Assembly (NCBI RefSeq): GCF_902806685.2
Contig: NC_048553.1
Location: 11,141,440 to 11,205,439 of the forward strand
Reading direction: 5' to 3'
Length of the DNA: 64,000 nt
From: Maniola hyperantus
Taxonomy: Eukaryota > Arthropoda > Insecta > Lepidoptera > Nymphalidae
Part shown: piece by piece, positions 53,814 to 62,361 of the stretch
Position numbering within the stretch: the first letter of the stretch is position 1
Layout of the letters: every line of letters starts with the position of its first letter
Notes under the pieces: generated by a model
The model's input: the letters and a program-made list of their open reading frames with translations, nothing else
Told to the model about the DNA's origin: nothing
The model's database searches: none
Made by a program: the position numbers and the translations under genes

Positions 53814-53924
53814 GACAGGGCCATCACACAGAACAGACAAGACAGAAGGCAGGGCGATACTCGTGCCGTGCTGCTAACGCAAGAGGCGAAACTTCGAGTG
53901 AAAGTGTCACTTTACGAGTACATT
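53814..53924 (+). pseudogene. Exon H copy H4 (same 49-bp deletion as H2)
   Basis: Essentially identical to H2, including the deletion and the final gtacatt before the donor. This shows that the H2-H3 or H1-H2 pair was duplicated as a 313-bp dimer. Confidence 0.85.
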
Positions 53925-53945
53925 GTAAGTGTTTATAGAATGTAG

Positions 53946-54105
53946 GACAGAGCTGTCACACAGAACATGACATCCAGTATAATCGTAAGCACGAGGTCGC
54001 TGGTGATGCAAGGCGTGACAAGACAGGAGGCAGAGCGATACTCGTGGTGTGCTGCTAACGCAAGAGGCGAAACTTCGAGTGAAAGTGTCACTTTACGAGT
54101 ACAGT
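53946..54105 (+). CDS. Exon H copy H5 (full length, open, displaced cysteine)
   Basis: 160 bp and open, sharing the H3 silent changes. TGC CGT of H1 is TGG TGT here, so SCR becomes SWC and the domain cysteine moves one residue downstream; GGA also becomes GAG (Gly to Glu). A displaced disulfide cysteine would strain the Ig fold, which argues against use as an Ig exon. Confidence 0.35.
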
Positions 54106-54126
54106 GTAAGTGTTTATAAAATGTAG

Positions 54127-54286
54127 GACAGGGCCGCCATACAAAACAAGACGTCTAGTATAATCGTGAGTACGAGGTAGCTGGTGATGCAAGGCGTGAC
54201 AAGACAGAAGGCAGAGCGATACTCGTGGTGTGCTGCTAATGCAAGAGGCGAAACTTCGAGCGAAAGTGTCACTTTGCGAGTACAAT
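54127..54286 (+). pseudogene. Exon H copy H6 (stop codon)
   Basis: Full length but with TCG changed to TAG (in acgaggtagctggtg at 54172-54186), giving an in-frame stop, plus the same TGG TGT change as H5. Its downstream sequence continues gtaagtatatcg and not the array spacer, so it is the last unit and may carry the original 3' flank of the exon. Confidence 0.85.
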
Positions 54287-54473
54287 GTAAGTATATCGAT
54301 CATTATAATTCTTCAGGATCATATCACCTTGCGGGCGTCCACTGTTGATGTTCTATCCTAAAAAGCGCCACCAGATGACCAGGCCAGGTCTTCAGCCTCC
54401 TCATCCAGCCACTTCTATTCTCTTTATATCATAGGTTCGTCTTACTGGGGGGTGCCCAACATTTTGCTCTTTT

Positions 54474-54845
54474 TAGGGTTCCGTACCTCAAAAAGAAAAA
54501 CGGAACCCTTATAGGATCACTTTGTTGTCTGCCTGTCTGTCTGTCAAGAAACCTACAGGGTACTTCCCGTTGACCTAGAATCATGAAATTTGACAGGTAG
54601 GTAGGTATTATAGCAGACATTCGAGGAAAAATCTGAAAACTGTGAATTTGTGGTTACATCACACAAACAAATTAAATGATGGTCTTGAACTAATAAGTAA
54701 GATAGCTATATCGAGTGGGGTATCATATGAAAGGTCTTCACATGTGCATTCTAAAACAGATTTTTATTTATTTTTATGCATCATAGTTTTCGAGTTAACG
54801 TGCAAAATGTCGAAAAAATACGACTGTAGTACGGAACCCTCATTG
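54474..54845 (-). repeat. 'ggttccgtac' interspersed repeat, nearly full
   Basis: Minus strand from aaatacgactgtagtacgga/accctcattgc (the accggccaagtgcgag end is replaced by the long-TIR transposon fragment at 54843) to gtacggaaccctaaaaa at 54474. Confidence 0.8.
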
Positions 54846-54917
54846 CAATCTCAGCTGGTGGTAAGTGATGTTGCAGTCTAAGATGGATGCAGGCTAACCT
54901 GGAAGGGGTATGGCAGT
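54843..54917 (+). mobile_element. End fragment of the long-TIR transposon family
   Basis: gcaatctcagctggtggtaa, gatgcaggctaacctggaag and gggtatggcagttt match the inverted ends of the element at 50180-51157. Confidence 0.7.
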
Positions 54918-55495
54918 TTCTTGCAAGCGAATCTGGTTAAGCAATTTCGACGAGGAAGCCAACAGAAGAATTCGGCTAGGTTGGGCAGCTTTTGGGAAAT
55001 TGAGTCAAGTCTTCTCATCGTCAATTCCTCAGTGCTTCAAGACGAAAGTCTTTAACCAGTGTGTTCTTCCCGTCCTCACCTATGGTGCTGAAACGTGGAC
55101 ACTAACAAACGGCCTTGTCCACAAACTCAAAGTCGCTCAGCGAGCTATGGAGAGGGCTATGTTAGGAGTTTCCTTGAGGGACAAGATCCAAAATGAGGAG
55201 ATCCGCAGGAGAACCAAGGTCACTGACATAGCCCAAACTATTAGCAACCTGAAGTGGCAGTGGGCAGGTCATGCCTGTCGTAGAGGCGATGGCCGTTGGA
55301 GCCGGAAAGTCCTTGAGTGGAGACCGCGTTTAAGCAAGCGTAGTGTGGGACGCCCTCCAGCACGATGGACCGACGATATAAAGAGGCTGGCGGGAAGTGG
55401 CTGGATGAGGAAGGCTGAGGACCGGGTGTGGTGGCGCTCTTTAGGGAAGGCCTATGTCCAACAGTGGACGTCCACAGGCTGATGATGATGATGAT
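54910..55495 (+). pseudogene. RTE-type retrotransposon, 190-codon C-terminal fragment
   Basis: The longest RTE remnant here. The frame is open from about 54918 to the stop at 55480: [81 protein letters not shown] and YVQQWTSTG, then (GATGAT). This is the region downstream of the RT catalytic core; the endonuclease and RT core are missing. An ATG at 54910 is fortuitous, since the copy is 5'-truncated. Frame integrity suggests a fairly recent insertion. Confidence 0.88.
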
Positions 55496-55799
55496 CTGGT
55501 TACACCCTGTATGTAACAACTGCTTACATTCGTTTCAATCTGAATAATCAACAGCTAAGCAACGGAACGGGGTGCAAGGGCGTGTATTTGTATTTACGGC
55601 TTTAATATCAACCGGCACTGTTCACGCCTATTGGATAACGTGAGAATTTATTTTTCAGCATAGGCAGAGTGAACTAGAGTGAGAAGACTCTCGGTTTGAT
55701 CCTGAATCGACGATCTGTCAAATATTAGGCTAGGACTAATATTTGGACTAGGACTAAGGCTTAGGATTAGGAGGTGTCAAATATGATACCTAGTCGTTT

Positions 55800-55992
55800 C
55801 ATAGCCTCATCATGATCAAGCCATCGCCAGCTCACTACATCGCACGGGTTTTCTCTCAGAGTGAGAAGGGTTTTGGCCATAGTCTACCACGCTGGTCGAG
55901 TGCGGATTGGCAGACTTCACACACCTTTGAGAACATTATGGAGAACTCTCAGGTATGCAGTTTTCCTCATGATGTTTTCCTTCAACGTTAAA
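55800..55992 (-). mobile_element. SINE, minus orientation
   Basis: Complement of the SINE body: catgatcaagccatcgccag, gagtgagaagggttttggcc, acacacctttgagaacatta and gttttcctcatgatgttttc. The tRNA-like head is missing. Confidence 0.7.
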
Positions 55993-56009
55993 GCAAGTGA
56001 TATTTTAAT

Positions 56010-56443
56010 TACTTTAAAAAACCGGCCAAGTGCAAGTCAGACTCGCGCACCGAGGGTTCCGTACTACAGTCGTATTTTTTCGTCATTTTGCACGATAAAT
56101 CAAAAACTATTATGCATAAAAATAAAAATATGTTTCAGAATGTACAAGTAAAGCCCTTCCATAATATGATACCCCACTTGATATAGCCTTACTTGGAAAA
56201 TTAAAAATACTAATTATTTGTTCATGTACCTACACATTTTAATTTTTTTGTGTTGTAACCACAAATTCACGGTTTTCAGATTTTTTCCTTATGTCTGCTA
56301 GAAGACATATTATCTGCGAAATTTCATGATTCTAGGCCAACGGGAAGTACCCTGTAGGTTTCTTGACAGACACAACAGACAGATAACGAAGTGATCCTTT
56401 AAGGGTTCCTTTTTTCTTTTTGAGTTACGGAACCCTAAAAATG
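56010..56443 (+). repeat. 'ggttccgtac' interspersed repeat, full-length copy
   Basis: accggccaagtgcaagtcag to gagttacggaaccctaaaaa, all blocks present with moderate divergence. Confidence 0.8.
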
Positions 56444-56667
56444 CAAATAAGAACATAAAACACTATGTACACAGTTAAACAAAGTTGTTCATTTCAACGG
56501 GCCTTTATCAAGATTTACATTTTACTTGTTAAATCGTTATCTCATGAAACACAGCCCATAACATATCCCATGGGTATAATCAGCACTCTTAATTTGCATA
56601 TCCCTAACGAATGTCGGATACGACATGTAATGCCTCGTCTACACGTTTAATTTTACTCATCATAGTG

Positions 56668-56878
56668 CCACACGAGTAGATATTATAAACCAGAGGGGAA
56701 GCTTCACACTAGCTCTCGCACACCACGACGTGCCACGGACGCTCCGTGCGCCCAGTTTGACGGCAAACGAAGCGTCCGTGACACGTCGGTGTGCGTGAGC
56801 TGCGCTAGAGTGAGTGAACCTACAGCCAGCCGCTAGTATGAAGCTTCCCCTCTGGTCTATATATTATCTACTCGTGTG
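56668..56878. mobile_element. Foldback MITE 'cacgagtagata'
   Basis: Left arm ccacacgagtagatattata, accagaggggaagcttcaca; right arm its complement, ctctggtctatatattatct then actcgtgtgat. A second palindrome inside (gcgtccgtgacacgtcggtg region) makes the centre GC-rich. A single arm is at 51823-51840. Confidence 0.75.
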
Positions 56879-57199
56879 ATCGTGCCTTCTTCGAAACGAA
56901 GTTTGGAGGTTATCATGCGAAAAGCTTCTCTATTCAAAGCCGCCTCCTTTAACTTTGGGTAACTAAGCCCTGTCCACCCCCTTATATCGTCCAACCATTT
57001 GTGTCCTTGGCGAACAGAAACCCTTTTGCTTTCGATTCTTCCTTCCAAAAATCGGAAATGCGAATTGGACTTCCCTTTGTAAATGTCCAAAGAAAGCGAG
57101 ATTCCTTCGCATTGTAGTGGACATGAGTTCTCTATCTTTGTGGACCATTTCCAGTACCTTATTGGCCGGTGTAAAGCTGTTCCAGGTTATCTTGAGCAA
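56857..57199 (-). pseudogene. Second RTE-like lineage, frameshifted C-terminal fragment
   Basis: Minus strand: KDRELMSTTMRRNLAFFGHL in one frame and KWLDDIRGWTGLSYPKL, AALNREAFRMITSKLR in another. The K-L-A-Y/F-F-G-H and W-L-D-D-I-R...R-x-x-F-R-M-I pattern is the post-RT tail of a different RTE-like group from the one at 54910. At least one frameshift separates the parts. Confidence 0.7.
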
Positions 57200-57654
57200 A
57201 TGTTTTTGGTATAAAAAAAGGTAGCGTTCAAGCTACGGTAGCGGTCATGGAACTTTCTACGAGTTTTGTACATTCCGTCATCACACCGTTGTAACGTCGG
57301 AGTTTTACGTCCTCGAGCTCTATCCCTCCGTTTTACCGTCAAATTACGTCCGCTATGTGGCAGCACTGCGTTTCTAGAAACCAGTAGCCTTATTATGTAA
57401 ATGATTGTTGCCAACATTGTGCCAAAAATTCAAACAAACACCATGAAAGCAAAATTGAACTATTGCGTTAGTAGATCGATAAATAACAACATAAACGGTG
57501 GTTGCCTACATGATTATGCGGGCAAACCACGCGTTTATGTTGATTTTGTTGGCTACTGCTAGGCTGAACTCGGATGAAGACGATGCCAAAAGAAAATCAC
57601 CAAAATTACCCATATACTTACTTACCTACTTTTTTATGGGTGGATGGGTTATCA

Positions 57655-57805
57655 GTACCCAAATTATAAATGCGAAAGTGTGTTTGTTTGTTGATTTTTT
57701 GGTTTATTGGTTTGTTGGTTTGTCCTTCAACCACGTCGCAACGGAGCATCCGATTGACGTGATTTTTTGGGTACCTACTGATTTCATAAATGGACATTTT
57801 ATGTA
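57655..57805 (+). mobile_element. Lep1-type Helitron-like element, 5' half
   Basis: gtacccaaattataaatgcg, tggtttgtccttcaaccacg and aacggagcatccgattgacg. It is cut by or fused to the GACT-type element that follows. Confidence 0.7.
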
Positions 57806-57807
57806 AT

Positions 57808-58035
57808 ACTAGCTTATGCTCGCGACTTCGTCCGCGTGGACTACACAAATTTCGAACCCCTATTTCACCCCCTTAGGGGTTGAATTTTCAAAAATCCTTT
57901 CTTAGCGGATTCCTACGTTATAATAGCTATCTACATGCCAAATTTCAGCCCGATCCGTCCAGTAGTTTGACCTGTGCGTTGATAGATCAGTCAGTCAGTC
58001 AGTCAGTCAGTCACCTTTTCCTTTTATATATTTAG
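57808..58035 (-). mobile_element. GACT-type Helitron-like element, complete
   Basis: Minus strand: ctagcttatgctcgcgactt, hairpin gtccgcgtggac, ggggttgaattttcaaaaat, (GTCA)6 and ttccttttatatatttaga. Confidence 0.85.
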
Positions 58036-59022
58036 ATAAAGTTTATCTTTAGAAGTTAGGCGTTCTCGGTTGAATCGCAGTGTATACAGGCCTTAACAAT
58101 AAAATGTCACTTTAGAAGCGCATGAAACAGGGCAGTAAATATCGACGTGTCTACGAATAGATATTCAAATTGTTACGTTTCGGGATCAGCATTCCGGTTT
58201 CCTTCCGTAGTGGTCCATCCATTAATCTTCCCCCGATTATTGAGAAAAGGGTTGCATTTTTTTGTCTAACTGTCCGAAACATCTGGCTCCACGGAAGACC
58301 AGCGCTGTGCCTGTGACGAGAACACAGGCACAGGCACACTCGGAAAATGCTGAGTGGAGTCCATTTTGGTACCACGCACCGCGCATCTTATTTTGAGTGT
58401 TTATTTTATTTATACTATCTGTGGCACCAAAAAAACATTTTTTTCTTTCTTTTCTTTCATTTTCAAACACGTCACCCTCAAGAATCGTAGACATAATAAA
58501 TAATTGAACTGCATATCGCATCATCATCGAACCATCGCCTTTTCTCTTATCTTAGATTCTTTGTTAAAATTGAACGTGTAGACGGACCGCAACAATAATA
58601 ATGTCACAGTCACAAGTCACAGTACACGCAGAGTATGAATTACAGACCAATAAATACTGATGTGTCTAGTAGTAGGTATTCAAATGATGCGGTTCGGGTT
58701 CGACGGACCGTTTCCTTCCGCTGCGGACTGGCCGAACAGTAATTGCCTCTGAGGAAGGCGGTGCTAACAGTAAATCACCGAAATTATTGCGTAATATTAC
58801 TTGTCTCGGAGCTAGTAAACGGTGAAACGATAATAACAACTTGGTGTTTTGGTCGCTTTCATTTCATAAAATGTACAAGGTATCTACTTGTACTTGGAAA
58901 CTTGCCTGAGCGTTACGCTATTCCTAAATCAATGCGCTATTTTATTTCATCAACCCATCGTCCGGCCCACGGATTTCCCCTCAGGCCAGTGTGCAAGTTC
59001 TATCATCGCTATTTTTTTTTGT

Positions 59023-59212
59023 AACTAGCTTATGCTCGCGACTTCGTCCACGTGGACTACACTAATTTCAAACCCCTATTGCACCTCCTTAGGGGTTGAA
59101 TTTTCAAAGATCTTTCCTTCGTGGATGCCTATGTCATAATAGCTATCTGCATGCCAAATTTTAGCCCGATCCATCCAGAGGTTTGAACTGTGCATTGATA
59201 GATCAGTCAGGC
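59023..59212 (-). mobile_element. GACT-type Helitron-like element
   Basis: Minus strand: ctagcttatgctcgcgactt, ggggttgaattttcaaagat and gttgaactgtgcattgatag-type block; the 5' end is lost at a GC-rich junction (59210-59275). Confidence 0.75.
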
Positions 59213-59340
59213 GGAGGGATGCCCCGGGGGCTGTGTACGTGTGCGAGGCGTCCCCACCGACTGCCATCTTGACCTGTCGCGTACTATGGCTACAATTGAC
59301 TATATGGCCATTTTATTTAATTTTAAGTTTATAACTTAAT

Positions 59341-59559
59341 CTAATTATATAAAAGGAAAAGGTGACTGACTGGCTGACTGATCTATCAACGCACAGCTTA
59401 AACTACTGGACGGATCGGGCTGAAATTTGGCATGCAGATAGCTATTATGACGTAGGCATCCGCTAAGAAAGGATTCTTGAAAAATCAACCCCTAGGGGGG
59501 TGAAATAAGGGTTGGAAGTTTGTGTAGTCCACGCGGACGAAGTCGCGAATATAAGCTAG
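59341..59559 (+). mobile_element. GACT-type Helitron-like element, complete
   Basis: tctaattatataaaaggaaa (from 59339), core, and cacgcggacgaagtcgcgaa then tataagctag. Confidence 0.85.
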
Positions 59560-59735
59560 TCTAAATATATAGAAAAAAAAGGTGACTGACTGACTGAATG
59601 ATCTATCAACGCACATCTCAAAATACTGGATGGATCGGGCTGAAATTTGGCATGCAGATAGCTATTATGACGTAGGCATCTTCTAAGAAAGGATTTTTGT
59701 AAATTCAACCCCTAAAGGTGTTTTAAGCTAGTAAT
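59560..59735 (+). mobile_element. GACT-type Helitron-like element abutting the previous one
   Basis: tctaaatatatagaaaaaaa begins at the base after the previous CTAG. The core is normal, but the 3' end is deleted down to gttttaagctag. Confidence 0.8.
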
Positions 59736-60074
59736 TGGTCTATAGATAATAGTTGTAATAAGCCAAACTCTTAGTCTACTCGATCTTGCGGGCTACCTCC
59801 GCAATATGTTGTTGCGGCATCAACTTAATTCATAGAGCTTTGCTTTATAGTTCGCGAGTCCGGAATAAATTTCCTTTGGAAATCCCGCGGATACCCTATC
59901 GTGCGAGGTGCATAAATCCGTTCAAGCTAAATTGTATGCTTTAGAATTGCTGTAGCCGTTTTATTGTTGAAGTGTTATAACATTTTGTACGTAAGTCTAC
60001 CAAGTAAGGTGGGTACAAAATATTTTAGCTATTGTGGTGGATTTTCGGCCATTTTATTTAATTTTAAGTGAATA

Positions 60075-60237
60075 ATGAGGCTGATTCCGTTGTACACAAT
60101 CTCTAAACTAAACTAAAATGGCACGTCTAAATCTATTGCTATCCCTTTCATAATGTTGCTTGCGGAAAAGGATAGCACTAAATTTAGACCTGTTAATTTG
60201 GTTTAGTTTAGAGATTGTGTACAAGAGAATCGGCCCC
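60075..60237. mobile_element. Foldback MITE 'gtacacaatctctaaactaa'
   Basis: Left arm ggctgattccgttgtacaca, atctctaaactaaactaaaa; right arm its complement ending tgtgtacaagagaatcggcc. About 65 bp pair in each arm, including ctaaatctattgctatcc/ggatagcactaaatttag. Confidence 0.8.
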
Positions 60238-60393
60238 AATATATATTTTAATATAATATGTGGGTAGACCCTGACATTTGGTAAAAAGTGAAGTAAAAGT
60301 AAAATATTCTGTATTTGTTAGCGCACTTATGATAATTAATTATCTCTGACAGAAGTCACGTGATGTGTTGTATCACCATCTTGAATCGATTGG

Positions 60394-60400
60394 TATAAAA
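60394..60400 (+). promoter_or_regulatory. TATA-like box upstream of the retrotransposon leader
   Basis: tataaaa sits about 25-30 bp before the composition change at 60420. It may belong to the host flank or be part of the element's 5' region. Jockey-clade promoters are usually internal and TATA-less, so this may be fortuitous. Confidence 0.25.
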
Positions 60401-60730
60401 GCGAGTGTTTGATAATTCTTAAGGCAAAGCGATCGGCTTCCGCCCCGCGCGGACGTTTGCTAATGCGCTCCGTTTCTCGGTACCGGTTTGAACTCTCGCG
60501 CGAGTTCGCCAGTGTCAGTGCAAGTGCCATTATCAGTGCCATCGGATTGTTCCTGCGTTGTGTGTAGTATTAGTGTAGTTCTAGGATCCAGGTTCCGTGA
60601 GTACACTAGTCTAAGCGCAGCATAGGTCCACACCCCCGTCACCAAAGGGCGGGGACTCACATTAGGGTCACACCTTAGGTACTCACCTCCCTGCCTAGGC
60701 AGGGGGGACCTTTGAGCCACCGGGTCCACT

Positions 60731-62359
60731 ATGGGCCCCAACCAACCCGACCACCCCGCTCCCGGGCCCCATCAGGGCACATTTTTTCCCCAGACATTCT
60801 ACAATGACGTAGACTTGAGTGCCCTTTTGGCCGATCTCACGACCCGAAACCCAAGCTACCTCAATAAATTTAAGGTCGACCCGTCCCGGAAGCCTACGCG
60901 CTTCGACATACCACCGGAATCTCCTCTCTCGGCTATGACCATGGAGGACGACTCGGACTCGACATTGATTGACAAGGAGCCTCACTCCAAGACCCAACCT
61001 GGGCCTTCAGCCCCAAAACCTATACCGACCAACGTTAAGGAGCCTCACTCCGAAACGTCCCCAGCCTCCTCTGAAACAGAGGAATTCACGACGGTGCAAA
61101 GGAAGGCCCAGAAGCGAAAGCTGAAGGCCTCCAAGTCCCACGCAAACCCACCTAAAAAGGTGGGCGTTGCAGCCCCTTCAGGGCCCGGTACTCAACCCAC
61201 AACCTCCCAGGCAACCCCCGAGGAGGAGTCGGAAGACTCCCCCATGGAGGATTCGCCAAGGGAAAAGGTCCCTCCCCTTTTTATTAGGGAAAAACTCAGC
61301 TGGCAGCGCATCTTGCCACTGTTAGACCAGCGGGGCATCTCGTTCACGAGTGCCCGCTCGACCGCCATTGGAATCAAAGTCCAATGTCCGACTTCAGGCG
61401 ACCATCGCCTCCTCACCAAGACTCTCCGTCAAGAGAATGTAGGGTTCCATACCTACGCTCTTCCCGACGAACGCGTTCTACGCGTAGTCATTAGCGGCCT
61501 TCCGAAGGAGCTCGATACAGAGCTCATCAAGTCAGACCTCCTATCCCAGGAGCTGCCAGTCCTGGAGGTTCACAGGATGTATCATCCTAGAACCAAAGTC
61601 CCTTACGAGATGGTGCTCGTAACTTTAGAACTTTCCCCCGCGGGTAAAAAAGTTAATAATATAACCTCAGTGTGTCGCCTTACTGGCCTCAAAATAGAGC
61701 CCCCCCGTAACCGCGGCAGGATGGGCCAATGCCATCGCTGCCAGATGTACGGCCATTCCGCAAGGAATTGTTTCGCCCACCCTAGGTGCGTAAAGTGCCT
61801 AGGGGACCACGGCACCTCCGACTGCCCCAGGAAGCAACCAACCGAGGAGCCCCCGAGCTGTGTTCTTTGCAGGTCTCAAGGGCATACCGCGAACTATCGC
61901 GGATGCCCTAAAGCCCCCAAGGAGCAAAAGCGAAGGGTCAAACCGGCCGGCCGCAAACCTACTGCAGCTCCCCAACCCACCCAAAAATTCGTCCCTGCGC
62001 CGGCTCCGGCCACCAACGCATGGGACAAACCCCTTCCCAGGACTAACCCTCCTGCGCCCAAGCCCACCCAGGCACCCCCGGCCAAGCCCGCCCAACCAGC
62101 CCCGGCCAAGCCCGCCCAACCAGCCCCGGCCAAGGCTTCCGCGTCTACGCCTAAGCCCCAGCCCCAGCCAGAGCAACCGCTCCATACATCCGCAGCGGCA
62201 AACGCTGCGGATAATCTCAAATTAATAGAAACCGTCCTCGCCTCTATTGACATAGTGGAGATGGAAATTTTCGCCCGGACCTTCAGGGAAGATCCCAAAA
62301 CAGCCATTACCCAACACTTGGGTCTACTCATCTCCATAAACAACCTTAAAAACCTATAA
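60731..62359 (+). CDS. Retrotransposon ORF1: zinc-knuckle nucleic-acid-binding protein
   Basis: 542 residues, complete, no stop. The N-terminal 190 residues are acidic, Ser/Pro-rich and likely disordered. Residues about 190-320 contain the structured region seen before the zinc knuckles in Jockey ORF1 proteins (PRE-C2HC type: RVVISGLPKELDTELIKSDL). CCHC-type knuckles start at C334 (CHRC...H...C), C353 (CVKC...H...C) and C377 (CVLC...H...C). Residues 420-480 are Pro/Ala/Lys-rich with the repeated unit PAKPAQPA. Known role of the family: binding element RNA to form the RNP used in target-primed reverse transcription. The start ATG is the first in the frame, in a GC-rich leader. ORF2 begins in its stop codon. 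Confidence 0.92.
   Translation: MGPNQPDHPAPGPHQGTFFPQTFYNDVDLSALLADLTTRNPSYLNKFKVDPSRKPTRFDIPPESPLSAMTMEDDSDSTLIDKEPHSKTQPGPSAPKPIPTNVKEPHSETSPASSETEEFTTVQRKAQKRKLKASKSHANPPKKVGVAAPSGPGTQPTTSQATPEEESEDSPMEDSPREKVPPLFIREKLSWQRILPLLDQRGISFTSARSTAIGIKVQCPTSGDHRLLTKTLRQENVGFHTYALPDERVLRVVISGLPKELDTELIKSDLLSQELPVLEVHRMYHPRTKVPYEMVLVTLELSPAGKKVNNITSVCRLTGLKIEPPRNRGRMGQCHRCQMYGHSARNCFAHPRCVKCLGDHGTSDCPRKQPTEEPPSCVLCRSQGHTANYRGCPKAPKEQKRRVKPAGRKPTAAPQPTQKFVPAPAPATNAWDKPLPRTNPPAPKPTQAPPAKPAQPAPAKPAQPAPAKASASTPKPQPQPEQPLHTSAAANAADNLKLIETVLASIDIVEMEIFARTFREDPKTAITQHLGLLISINNLKNL
62080..62135 (+). repeat. 24-bp tandem repeat inside ORF1
   Basis: gccaagcccgcccaaccagc then cccg is repeated, giving PAKPAQPA twice and a third partial unit. 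Its length is a multiple of three, so the frame is kept. Confidence 0.85.
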
Positions 62360-62361
62360 TG
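62357..62361 (+). promoter_or_regulatory. TAATG stop-start overlap between ORF1 and ORF2
   Basis: The ORF1 stop TAA (62357-62359) shares its last A with the ORF2 ATG (62359-62361). Such overlaps in insect non-LTR elements support translation of ORF2 by termination-reinitiation. That mechanism is inferred for this copy. Confidence 0.8.

Larger units (their letters stand above)
54287..60350 (+). other. Downstream intron or 3' flank, repeats only
   Basis: No further Side-family exon was found; the next expected exon would start in phase 1 with the rest of a Tyr or Ser codon. Listed repeats account for much of it. Nothing specific is recognised at about 55520-55790, 56450-56660, 57210-57650, 58040-59020 and 59740-60070. 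Confidence 0.55.

Noticed and set aside
61192..62343. Long minus-strand ORFs across the retrotransposon
   Set aside because: Shadows of ORF1: composition-driven, Gly/Arg/Ala-rich, with no recognised domain.
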